DNA of 9,646 nucleotides from an uncultured Clostridia bacterium (GTDB lineage: Bacteria > Bacillota > Clostridia > Christensenellales > Borkfalkiaceae). Shown here in pieces: positions 1 to 5,749 of this stretch. The notes beneath the pieces were generated by a model. The model searched no databases and was not told where the DNA came from. It saw only the letters and a list, made by a program, of their open reading frames with translations. The translations under genes were made by a program, and so were the position numbers. The DNA is taken from the NCBI GenBank assembly GCA_947629875.1, contig CANRFK010000044.1, forward strand, positions 1 through 9,646, read 5' to 3'. The first letter of the stretch is position 1; every line of letters begins with the position of its first letter.

Positions 1-245
1 TCGTTGGTCTTGGTGGAGACCTCCTTCACGAGCTGTGCGCCCATGTTCTCGAAGGGATCGGGAAGTTCGATCTCCTTCGCGATGGTCACGCCGTCGTTGG
101 TGATGAGGGGGGCGCCGAACTTCTTATCGAGCACCACGTTCCTGCCCTTGGGGCCGAGCGTAATTTTCACCGTGTCGGCGAGCGTATTCACGCCCGTTTC
201 CAGCGCCTTTCTTGCTTCGTCTCCGTATTTGATTTGCTTTGCCAT
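1..245 (-). CDS. groEL: Chaperonin GroEL (60 kDa), N-terminal part
   Basis: This is the ATP-driven cytosolic folding chaperone, which works as a double ring capped by GroES. Only the first 81 codons lie in the window and the gene runs off the left edge. The start reads MAKQIKYGDEARKAL, a typical GroEL N-terminus. The nucleotide-binding motif TLGPKGRNV is near residues 29-37 and LITNDGVTIAKEI near 50-62. The catalytic-loop GDGTT motif lies beyond the window. The ATG at 245-243 is preceded by an AAGGAG ribosome binding site (254-259). groES ends 13 bp upstream, so the two genes form the usual groES-groEL operon and probably share its promoter. Nothing in the visible part looks damaged. Confidence 0.97.
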   Translation of the reverse strand, partial: MAKQIKYGDEARKALETGVNTLADTVKITLGPKGRNVVLDKKFGAPLITNDGVTIAKEIELPDPFENMGAQLVKEVSTKTN

Positions 246-258
246 GATAGATTCTCCT

Positions 259-543
259 TTATTCTACGATTGCTAAAATATCCGACTGCTTGATGATGGT
301 GAACTCCTTGCCGTCCACCTTAAAATCGGTGCCCGCGTACTTGGCGCACAGCACTTTGTCGCCCGGTTTTACCTGCATGACGACCTCTTTCCCGTCGAAA
401 TTCCCCCCGGGGCCGACCGCAACGACGATGCACGTCTGCGGTTTTTCCTGTGCGGAAGAGGGGAGAAAGAAGCCGCTCTTCGTCTTTTCCTCTACGGTGA
501 CCGCTTCTACGACCACTTTGTCAAACAAGGGTTTGATATTCAT
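259..543 (-). CDS. groES: Co-chaperonin GroES (10 kDa)
   Basis: GroES is the heptameric lid that closes the GroEL folding chamber. The 94-residue length is standard. The beta-barrel core is recognisable from MNIKPLFDKVVVE at the start, VAVGPGG near 42-47, KPGDKVLCAKYAG near 59-71, and the ending IIKQSDILAIVE. The GroEL-binding mobile loop spans about residues 18-33, and its hydrophobic tripeptide is FFL (25-27) where Ile-Val-Leu is the common form. The start at 543 was chosen over longer in-frame extensions because a strong AGGAGG (549-554) sits 5 bp upstream and the N-terminus matches the family. It is transcribed leftward with groEL from the promoter at 593-620. Confidence 0.97.
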   Translation of the reverse strand: MNIKPLFDKVVVEAVTVEEKTKSGFFLPSSAQEKPQTCIVVAVGPGGNFDGKEVVMQVKPGDKVLCAKYAGTDFKVDGKEFTIIKQSDILAIVE

Positions 544-560
544 AATGTCCTCCTGAAAGC

Positions 561-577
561 CGCGCTCACGTGGCGCG
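561..577 (-). promoter_or_regulatory. GC dyad / hairpin in the groES 5' leader
   Basis: The arms CGCGC (561-565) and GCGCG (573-577) are exact inverted repeats around a 7-base centre. The element lies between the predicted groES transcription start (about 586) and its ribosome binding site (549-554). HrcA-binding CIRCE elements usually occupy this place in Firmicutes, but the CIRCE consensus is absent. It could be an operator or a short RNA hairpin. A five-base arm in GC-rich DNA can also arise by chance. Confidence 0.35.
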
Positions 578-592
578 TTTCTGTTCTTTTTT

Positions 593-620
593 ATTATAAA
601 CACAAACAGGAAGAAGTCAA
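593..620 (-). promoter_or_regulatory. Sigma-A promoter of groES-groEL
   Basis: On the minus strand the -35 box is TTGACT (615-620) and the -10 box is TATAAT (593-598), with a 16-bp spacer. The predicted start is near 586, giving a leader of about 43 nt that holds the GC dyad and the AGGAGG site. The -35 region also contains one AGTCAAA heptamer on the plus strand (615-621), which matches a CtsR half-site. The second half-site is not conserved. Confidence 0.8.
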
Positions 621-671
621 ACAAAAGCGGAAAGATTTTCCATTCTTTTTTTGCGGAAAAAAGCCGAACGA

Positions 672-700
672 TTGACACCTTTCTCCGCTTGTGGTATAAT
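672..700 (+). promoter_or_regulatory. Near-perfect extended -10 promoter of the deaminase operon
   Basis: It has consensus TTGACA (672-677), a 17-bp spacer and consensus TATAAT (695-700), plus a TG at 692-693 that makes an extended -10. The expected start, 7 bases beyond the end of the -10, is position 707, which is the A of the deaminase ATG. No ribosome binding site fits between the -10 box and that codon. Confidence 0.9.
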
Positions 701-706
701 AATAGC

Positions 707-1150
707 ATGGATAAGTGGGATCATCGTTTTATGGAGCTCACGGAACTCGTGGGCAGTTGGGCAAGTTGCTACCGCCGCAAGGTTGGAGCGGTCATCGTGA
801 AGGAAAAGCGCGTCATGACGACGGGCTATAACGGCGCGCCCGAGGGCATTCCCTCCTGCGTCGAACGCGGCGAGTGCCTCCGCGAAAAGCTGAACATCGA
901 GAGCGGCACCCGTGCGGAACTGTGCTATGCGGCGCACGCCGAACAGAACGCCATCATACAGGCGGCGAAGTACGGCGTGAACATCAACGGCGCAACGCTC
1001 TATTGCACGCATCAGCCCTGCGTCATCTGCGCCAAGATGATCATCAACGCGGGAATTTCTCGGGTCGTCTACAAAGAGGGCTATCCCGATGAATTCTCCA
1101 TGCAGCTCTTCGGCGAAGCGGGCACAAAAGTAGAAAAATTCGAGGAATAA
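707..1150 (+). CDS. dCMP deaminase family protein (ComEB-like zinc deaminase)
   Basis: This is a zinc-dependent deaminase of the cytidine/deoxycytidylate family. It probably converts dCMP to dUMP to feed dTMP synthesis in the cytosol. The 147 residues carry the full zinc site: H77-A-E79 with the proton-shuttling Glu, and P104-C105-x-x-C108. The VGAVIV...GYNG segment (27-43) and the ATLYCTHQPC strand are typical of the family. The start at 707 is supported by family homology, since a W-x-x-x-F-M segment close to the N-terminus recurs in ComEB proteins. A later ATG at 731 would remove that segment. The gene appears leaderless. It is first in an operon with the cyclophilin gene, 11 bp downstream, and purB. 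A different deaminated nucleotide cannot be excluded from sequence. Confidence 0.9.
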   Translation: MDKWDHRFMELTELVGSWASCYRRKVGAVIVKEKRVMTTGYNGAPEGIPSCVERGECLREKLNIESGTRAELCYAAHAEQNAIIQAAKYGVNINGATLYCTHQPCVICAKMIINAGISRVVYKEGYPDEFSMQLFGEAGTKVEKFEE

Positions 1151-1161
1151 GCGAGGAAATC

Positions 1162-1680
1162 ATGGCAAATCCCGTTGTAACTTTTGAAATGGCGGACGGC
1201 AAAACGTTCAAGGCGGAACTCTATCCCGGCGTGGCGCCCAATACCGTCAACAACTTTTTGTCCCTCGTGGGGAAGGGCTTCTATGACGGCATCATCTTCC
1301 ACCGCGTCATCGCGGGTTTCATGATACAGGGCGGCGACCCCAAGGGCGTCGGCACGGGCGGCCCCGGGTACTGCATCAAGGGCGAATTTGCCGCAAACGG
1401 CTTCAAGAATGACTTGAAGCATGCGCGCGGCGTTCTCTCCATGGCACGTGCCCAGAACCCCGACAGCGCGGGCTCGCAGTTCTTCATCATGCACGCGGAC
1501 GGCTTCTTCCTCGACGGACAGTACGCCGCCTTCGGCAAAGTCATCGAGGGGATGGAAGTCGTCGATGAAATTGCCGCAACGCGCACCGATTTCCGCGATA
1601 AACCCCTCAAAGAGCAGAGGATGAAGCGGGTGACCGCCGAGACCTTCGGTGAAACCTACCCCGAGCCGAAAAAAGTTTAG
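1162..1680 (+). CDS. Cyclophilin-type peptidyl-prolyl cis-trans isomerase
   Basis: This enzyme speeds cis-trans rotation of peptide bonds before proline during protein folding. It has no signal peptide, so it is likely cytosolic. The single cyclophilin domain fills all 172 residues. Active-site residues are visible in order: FHRVI with the catalytic Arg48, F53 in GFMIQGGD, Q56, the MARAQNPDSAGSQFFI segment (about 94-109) and FLDGQYAAFGKV (117-126). The CypA tryptophan position is Phe here, as in many bacterial cyclophilins. The start has a GAGGAAA ribosome binding site (1153-1158). The stop codon overlaps the ribosome binding site of purB, so the two genes are probably co-translated. Confidence 0.95.
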   Translation: MANPVVTFEMADGKTFKAELYPGVAPNTVNNFLSLVGKGFYDGIIFHRVIAGFMIQGGDPKGVGTGGPGYCIKGEFAANGFKNDLKHARGVLSMARAQNPDSAGSQFFIMHADGFFLDGQYAAFGKVIEGMEVVDEIAATRTDFRDKPLKEQRMKRVTAETFGETYPEPKKV

Positions 1681-1688
1681 GAGACGGT

Positions 1689-3125
1689 ATGTCCGAGAAG
1701 CGTTATTACGAAAATCCGCTGAATACGCGCTATGCGAGCCGCGAAATGCTGGAAAATTTCGGCGACGAAAAGCGGTTCCGCCTGTGGCGCAAGCTGTGGA
1801 TCGCCCTTGCCGAGAGCGAAATGGAGCTTGGGCTTCCCATCACCGAGGAGCAGGTCGAGGAGCTCAAAGCCCACGAGACGGATATCGACTATCAAAAAGC
1901 GGAAGAGTACGAGCGCAAGGTACGGCACGATGTGATGGCGCACGTCAAGGCGTACGGCGACGTCTGCCCCAAGGCCGCGGGCATCATCCACCTCGGCGCG
2001 ACGAGTTGCTTCGTGGACTGCAATTCCGAGCTCATCATCATGCACGACGGGCTGGAAATTATCCTGAAAAAGCTCGTCAACGTCATGGAGAAGCTGAAAA
2101 ATTTCGCACTCCGCTATAAGGACGTGCCCACGCTCGGCTTCACCCACCTGCAACCCGCCCAGCTCACGACGGTCGGAAAGCGTGCCGCGCTGTGGCTGCA
2201 AGATCTGATGCTCGACTACGAGAGCCTCACCGCGCTCCTCGAAAAAGTGCGCCTCCGCGGCGTGAAGGGGACGACGGGCACGCAGGCGAGCTTTTTGGAT
2301 CTCTTCGACGGCGACGGCGAAAAGGTGAAGGAGCTTGAGCGCCGCGTCATCAAAAAACTCGGCTACGAAAAGGTCTATCCCGTCACGGGGCAGACGTATC
2401 CGCGCAAATTCGACTACAATGTGCTCTGCGTCCTCTCGCAGATCGCGCAGAGCGCCTATAAATTCTCCAACGACATCCGCCTTTTGCAGAGCATGAAGGA
2501 AGTGGAGGAGCCCTTCGAGACTTCGCAGGTCGGCTCTTCGGCGATGGCTTATAAGCGCAACCCGATGCGCTGCGAACGCATGGGGAGCCTTGCCCGCTAC
2601 ATGCTGTCCCTCCCTGTGAACAGCGCCGTCACGGCCTCTACACAGTGGTTCGAGCGCACACTTGACGACAGCGCCAACCGCCGCATCGTCAACGCACAGG
2701 CATTCCTCACCGTGGACGCCATTCTGAACATCTACATGAACGTCGCCGAAAATCTCGTCGTGTACGAGAAGGTCATCGCAAAGCACGTCGCGGGGGAGCT
2801 TCCCTTCATGGCGACCGAGAACATCATCATGAAGTGCGTCAAGGCGGGGGGAGATCGGCAACAGCTCCACGAGCGCATCCGCGTCCTCTCGCAGGAGGCG
2901 GGGCGGATGGTCAAGGAAGAGGGGAAGGAGAACGATCTCTTGGAGCGCATCGCTTCGGACGAAATGTTTGCCGCCGTGCACGGAAAACTCGATGAAATCG
3001 TCTCCCCGAAGAAGTTCATCGGCCGCGCTTCCGAGCAGACGGAGGAGTTTATCTCATCGGAGATAGAGCCCATTTTGCGCCGCCACGCGTCGCTCTTGGG
3101 CTTGAAAGGCGACGTAAAAATTTGA
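1689..3125 (+). CDS. purB: Adenylosuccinate lyase
   Basis: PurB cleaves fumarate from SAICAR and from adenylosuccinate in purine synthesis, acting as a cytosolic homotetramer. The 478-residue protein belongs to the fumarase/aspartase superfamily. Visible active-site elements are RHDVMAHV (79-86), TLGFTHLQPAQ with His153, and the flexible signature loop GSSAMAYKRNP (282-292) with the catalytic serine. QWFERTLDDSANRR and PFMATENIIM follow. It is longer than the roughly 430-residue Bacillus enzyme and reads like the longer type that includes vertebrate ADSL. The AGGAG site (1679-1683) overlaps the preceding stop, and the 8-bp gap leaves no room for a purine riboswitch. It is the last gene of its operon, followed by a terminator. 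Confidence 0.97.
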   Translation: MSEKRYYENPLNTRYASREMLENFGDEKRFRLWRKLWIALAESEMELGLPITEEQVEELKAHETDIDYQKAEEYERKVRHDVMAHVKAYGDVCPKAAGIIHLGATSCFVDCNSELIIMHDGLEIILKKLVNVMEKLKNFALRYKDVPTLGFTHLQPAQLTTVGKRAALWLQDLMLDYESLTALLEKVRLRGVKGTTGTQASFLDLFDGDGEKVKELERRVIKKLGYEKVYPVTGQTYPRKFDYNVLCVLSQIAQSAYKFSNDIRLLQSMKEVEEPFETSQVGSSAMAYKRNPMRCERMGSLARYMLSLPVNSAVTASTQWFERTLDDSANRRIVNAQAFLTVDAILNIYMNVAENLVVYEKVIAKHVAGELPFMATENIIMKCVKAGGDRQQLHERIRVLSQEAGRMVKEEGKENDLLERIASDEMFAAVHGKLDEIVSPKKFIGRASEQTEEFISSEIEPILRRHASLLGLKGDVKI

Positions 3126-3153
3126 ATTTTGCCATTTTGCGAAGTACTATGCG

Positions 3154-3162
3154 TGACATAAT
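3154..3162 (+). promoter_or_regulatory. Possible extended -10 promoter for the small gene and dinB
   Basis: TGACATAAT has a TG one base ahead of a 5-of-6 -10 hexamer (3157-3162). No good -35 lies 17 bp upstream; a weak TTGCGA is at 3137-3142. The predicted start, about 3169, is just before the hairpin at 3174. It is the only candidate promoter seen for the genes at 3231-4728, so they may otherwise depend on read-through from purB. Confidence 0.35.
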
Positions 3163-3173
3163 ATAGAAAAACC

Positions 3174-3196
3174 GCGGCGTTTTGCCGCTTTTTTCT
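3174..3196 (+). terminator. Intrinsic terminator after purB
   Basis: The GCGGC arm (3174-3178), a 5-base loop and the GCCGC arm (3184-3188) are followed by six T (3189-3194). An A-rich run lies just before the stem. It ends the deaminase-cyclophilin-purB operon. The stem is short but all G-C. Confidence 0.75.
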
Positions 3197-3230
3197 CATA
3201 TCGCAAGAGCAAGGCGCGCAAACTTTGGGT

Positions 3231-3482
3231 ATGGAATACCGAAAAGTCTGCATCGAGGTCATCGCGAAATTTTCGAGCGAAGGGGGCATGCGTCCCATCG
3301 AACTCAAATGGCAGGACGGCGAAATATACCTTATCGACCGCGTGCGTTTTGCCGAGCGCGCGCCCGCCCGCGTCAGCGCTATATTGCCCATCCGTTATAC
3401 CTGCCTCATCGGCGGCAGGGAAAAGTATCTGTATTTCGAGCCCGATAAAATGCAATGGTTTGTGGAGGTCGCAGGTGCCTGA
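3231..3482 (+). CDS. Small conserved-looking protein upstream of DNA polymerase IV, unassigned
   Basis: Function is not known. The 83 residues have no signal peptide, membrane segment or metal-binding motif. The protein is rich in short beta-like stretches, for example IELKWQDGEIYLIDRV (23-38) and EKYLYFEPDKMQWFVEV (64-80), with a GG turn at 61-62. The layout (a W-x-x-G strand, a basic middle, and a strand ending in WFVE) loosely recalls small domains such as DUF6504 found beside Y-family polymerases in actinobacteria. That is recall only, not a tested match. The start is uncertain: ATG at 3231 lacks a good ribosome binding site, while TTG at 3225 is 10 bp after AAGG (3211-3214). Its last 8 bp overlap dinB and its coding sequence holds the dinB ribosome binding site, which suggests coupled translation and a DinB-related role. 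Confidence 0.75.
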   Translation: MEYRKVCIEVIAKFSSEGGMRPIELKWQDGEIYLIDRVRFAERAPARVSAILPIRYTCLIGGREKYLYFEPDKMQWFVEVAGA

Positions 3483-4728
3483 TTTTTCGAGGTGCATTCT
3501 GCACAGCGATCTGAATAATTTTTACGCCTCCGTCGAGATGCTCCGCCATCCCGAGCTCAAAGAGGTGCCGCTCGCCGTTTGCGGGAGCTTCGAGGATCGC
3601 CATGGCGTTGTCCTTGCGAAAAATATGCCCGCCAAGGCCGCGGGCATCAAGACGGGCGAGCCCTTCTTTCAGGCGAAGAAGAAATGCAAGGATCTTGTGA
3701 GTGTTCCCGCCGATTTTCCCGCCTACGTGCGCGTCTCGGAGGCGGTGCGCGAGATCTACGCGCGCTACACCGACCGCATCGAGCCCTTCGGCATCGACGA
3801 GTGCTGGCTGGATGTCACAGGCAGCCGCAACCTCTTCGGGAGCGGCGTCGGGATCGCAAACGACATCCGCGAGGCGGTCAAGCGCGAGATCGGCGTCACG
3901 GTCAGCGTCGGCGTGAGTTTCAACAAGATTTTCGCGAAATTGGGCTCGGACATGAAAAAACCCGACGCCGTCACGGAAATTTCCGAGGAAAATTACAGGC
4001 AGACGGCGTGGAAATTGCCCGCTTCCGACCTTCTCTATGTGGGGAAGGCCACGGCGCGCAAGCTCTCCGTCCTCGGGATCGCCACCATCGGCGACCTCGC
4101 TCAAAAGGATGAGGCCGTCTTGGTGCGCGAACTCGGCAAGTGGGGGAAACTTCTGCACGACTACGCCGCGGGGGAGGATCGCTCTCCCGTCGCGCTTGCG
4201 GGAACGGGGCGCGAAGTGAAGAGCGTGGGCAACAGCCTCACCTGTTACCGCGACCTCACGACGGACGACGACGTGCACCTTCTCCTTCTCCTCCTCTCCG
4301 ACAGCGTCGCCGCGCGCCTCCTTGAAAGCGGGCTGGGCAGGGCGTCCACCGTCAAAATTTCCGTCACGGACAGCGAACTCGACCGCTACGGCAAGCAGGG
4401 CAAACTTCCCCGTCCCACGCGCAATGCAAAGGAGATCGCCGATTGTGCCATGCAGCTTTTTCAAGCGCTCTATCCATGGCAACGTCCCGTGCGCGCGCTC
4501 GGCGTTGCCGTTTCGGATTTCTCCGAAAAGAAGCAACTCACGCTCTTCGGCGATGCCGAGGAAGAGGAGAAGGAGGAGCGGCTGGACGCCGCCGTGCAGA
4601 AAATGCGCGAGAAGTACGGCAACCGTGTTCTCCAACGGGCGACGGTGCTCGGCGACAAGCGCCTCGCCGAGATGGATATCAAGGGCGCGCACATCATTCA
4701 TCCCGAGGGTCACCGTGGCGACGCATAA
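3475..4728 (+). CDS. dinB: DNA polymerase IV (Y-family translesion polymerase)
   Basis: This error-prone polymerase copies past damaged bases or stalled forks. The 417 residues give the full Y-family order. The palm starts with HSDLNNFYASVE, containing the metal-binding Asp12 and the likely steric-gate Tyr17. The catalytic D109-E110 lie in GIDECWLDV, and SVGVSFNKIFAKLGSDMKKP (144-163) closes the palm. A thumb helix-hairpin-helix (about 186-210) and the little-finger domain (about 245-350) follow. QLTLF (354-358) is a canonical sliding-clamp motif, followed by an acidic segment and a C-terminal tail. The GTG at 3475 was chosen because GGAGGT (3464-3469) is 5 bp upstream and it precedes the first conserved motif. 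No Firmicutes-type LexA box was seen upstream, so SOS control is not supported here. Confidence 0.96.
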   Translation: MPDFSRCILHSDLNNFYASVEMLRHPELKEVPLAVCGSFEDRHGVVLAKNMPAKAAGIKTGEPFFQAKKKCKDLVSVPADFPAYVRVSEAVREIYARYTDRIEPFGIDECWLDVTGSRNLFGSGVGIANDIREAVKREIGVTVSVGVSFNKIFAKLGSDMKKPDAVTEISEENYRQTAWKLPASDLLYVGKATARKLSVLGIATIGDLAQKDEAVLVRELGKWGKLLHDYAAGEDRSPVALAGTGREVKSVGNSLTCYRDLTTDDDVHLLLLLLSDSVAARLLESGLGRASTVKISVTDSELDRYGKQGKLPRPTRNAKEIADCAMQLFQALYPWQRPVRALGVAVSDFSEKKQLTLFGDAEEEEKEERLDAAVQKMREKYGNRVLQRATVLGDKRLAEMDIKGAHIIHPEGHRGDA

Positions 4729-4754
4729 AATTTGCGTTTTGCGGAGAAAAAGTC

Positions 4755-4783
4755 TTGACAAACGGTGTGAAATACGGTACAAT
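4755..4783 (+). promoter_or_regulatory. Strong sigma-A promoter of tRNA-Trp
   Basis: It has TTGACA (4755-4760), a 17-bp spacer and TACAAT (4778-4783). The predicted start is near 4790, 8 nt before the mature tRNA end. It may also serve proC and rnhA, because no other promoter is visible before proC. Confidence 0.85.
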
Positions 4784-4797
4784 AATGGCACACAGAT

Positions 4798-4872
4798 AGG
4801 GGAGTAGTTCAATGGTAGAGCAACGGTCTCCAAAACCGTCTGTTGCGTGTTCGAGTCGCGTCTCCCCTGCCA
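4798..4872 (+). tRNA. tRNA-Trp (anticodon CCA)
   Basis: All arms fold. The acceptor AGGGGAG (4798-4804) pairs with CTCCCCT (4862-4868). The D stem is GTTC/GAGC, and the anticodon stem ACGGT/ACCGT has loop CTCCAAA with anticodon CCA, which reads the Trp codon TGG. The variable loop is 5 nt and the T arm has loop TTCGAGT. Discriminator G (4869) is followed by an encoded CCA (4870-4872). The gene overlaps no real coding sequence. Confidence 0.98.
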
Positions 4873-4873
4873 A

Positions 4874-4906
4874 AAAGCGCCGCAACGAAAGTTGCGGCGC
4901 TTTCAT
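4874..4906 (+). terminator. Long perfect hairpin after tRNA-Trp (probable leaky terminator)
   Basis: A 13-bp perfect stem (4874-4886 with 4891-4903) is closed by a GAAA tetraloop. On the plus strand only three T follow before C and A, so termination is probably partial. On the minus strand the same stem is followed by five T, so it would work better against antisense transcription. It may separate the tRNA from the downstream proC-rnhA message or mark its 3' processing. Confidence 0.7.
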
Positions 4907-4933
4907 AAAAAAATGCGTCCGAAAGGAGCCATC

Positions 4934-5749
4934 GTGAAATTTCAAAGCAATGCAAAGAAATATTTGCTCGGCGTCATCGGGGGCGGCGTCATGGCGCACG
5001 CCATCGTCGGCGGAGCCGCAAAAAGGGGCGTCTTTGCCCCCGATGAGGTCTGCATCTGCGAACCCGATGAGAAAAAGCGCGCCGCCTTGGAAGAAGAGGG
5101 ATTCCGCACAACGACGGAAGCCCGCCCGCTTGCCGAAAACTGCGCCTATCTTCTCTTTGCCGTCAAGCCGCAGGTGTTCTCCGCAGTCGCCGAAGAACTC
5201 CGCGGCGCCGCTTTGCCCGTCCTCATCAGCATCATGGCTGGCAAGACCAAGCGCGCCGTGCGCACCGCCCTCCAAGCGGAGACGAAGATCGCACGCGTCA
5301 TGCCCAACCTTCCCTGTTGCGTCGGCGAGGGGATGGCGGGCGTGGATGTCTCCGAGCTCTCCGAGGAGAAAAAGCCCTTCGTTCTCGGTCTCTTTTCGGC
5401 GGTCGGCAAGGCAGTCGAGGTGCCCGAGGAACTTCTCGATGCCGTCACGGGCATCTCGGGGAGCGGCCCCGCGTACGTCTATCTCTTCCTGCGTTCGCTC
5501 GTCAGGGCGGGCATGGAGCAGGGGCTCTCCGAGGAACAGGCCAACGCGCTCGCCTTGCAGACGGTAAAGGGCGGAGCGACGTATGCCGAACAGTCGGGAA
5601 AGTCGTACGACGAGCTCATCGCCGCCGTTTCCTCCAAGGGCGGTACGACGGTCGCCGCGCTCTCGAGTTTTGAAGAGGACGGCTTTCAACAAACAATTTC
5701 CCGTGCCGTCGCCGCCGCGGTGAAGCGCGCAAAGGAGCTCTCGGAATGA
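4934..5749 (+). CDS. proC: Pyrroline-5-carboxylate reductase
   Basis: ProC catalyses the last step of proline synthesis, reducing pyrroline-5-carboxylate with NAD(P)H in the cytosol. The 271 residues match the family. The Rossmann dinucleotide-binding motif GVIGGGVMAHAI spans 13-24, VKPQ (78-81) and RVMPNLPC (121-128) follow, and the C-terminal signature region has DAVTGISGSGPAY (169-181) and ELIAAVSSKGGTTVAAL (227-243). The GTG start was chosen because AAGGAG (4923-4928) is 5 bp upstream. An in-frame ATG at 4913 lacks such a site and adds an unconserved leader. The gene follows tRNA-Trp with no promoter of its own visible, and its TGA overlaps the rnhA ATG. Confidence 0.95.
   Translation: MKFQSNAKKYLLGVIGGGVMAHAIVGGAAKRGVFAPDEVCICEPDEKKRAALEEEGFRTTTEARPLAENCAYLLFAVKPQVFSAVAEELRGAALPVLISIMAGKTKRAVRTALQAETKIARVMPNLPCCVGEGMAGVDVSELSEEKKPFVLGLFSAVGKAVEVPEELLDAVTGISGSGPAYVYLFLRSLVRAGMEQGLSEEQANALALQTVKGGATYAEQSGKSYDELIAAVSSKGGTTVAALSSFEEDGFQQTISRAVAAAVKRAKELSE

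Noticed and set aside
544..706. CIRCE element for HrcA control of groESL
   Set aside because: No TTAGCACTC-N9-GAGTGCTAA-like inverted repeat is present on either strand of the leader or promoter.
689..706. TTG start at 689 for the deaminase
   Set aside because: The added codons are the -10 promoter box itself, and no ribosome binding site precedes them.
1677..2981. Long antisense open frame (434 codons) opposite purB
   Set aside because: It lies fully over a well-conserved gene, has no ribosome binding site and gives a low-complexity His/Arg/Leu-rich product. It is a by-product of GC-rich codon use.
3126..3474. LexA (SOS) box for dinB
   Set aside because: No match to the Gram-positive CGAAC-N4-GTTCG type site was seen upstream of the small gene or dinB.
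3406..4833. Long antisense open frame (475 codons) opposite dinB and tRNA-Trp
   Set aside because: It covers dinB and a tRNA gene and shows no recognisable domain or start signal.
4798..4872. tRNA-Trp as a phage or island attachment site
   Set aside because: No integrase gene and no repeated 3' tRNA segment were found in the window; ordinary housekeeping genes lie on both sides.
4913..4933. ATG at 4913 as the proC start
   Set aside because: It lacks a ribosome binding site, whereas the GTG at 4934 has AAGGAG at ideal spacing and gives the expected N-terminus.
4694..5692. Antisense open frame (332 codons) opposite proC
   Set aside because: It overlaps tRNA-Trp, its hairpin and proC, and its product is unlike any family I recognise.
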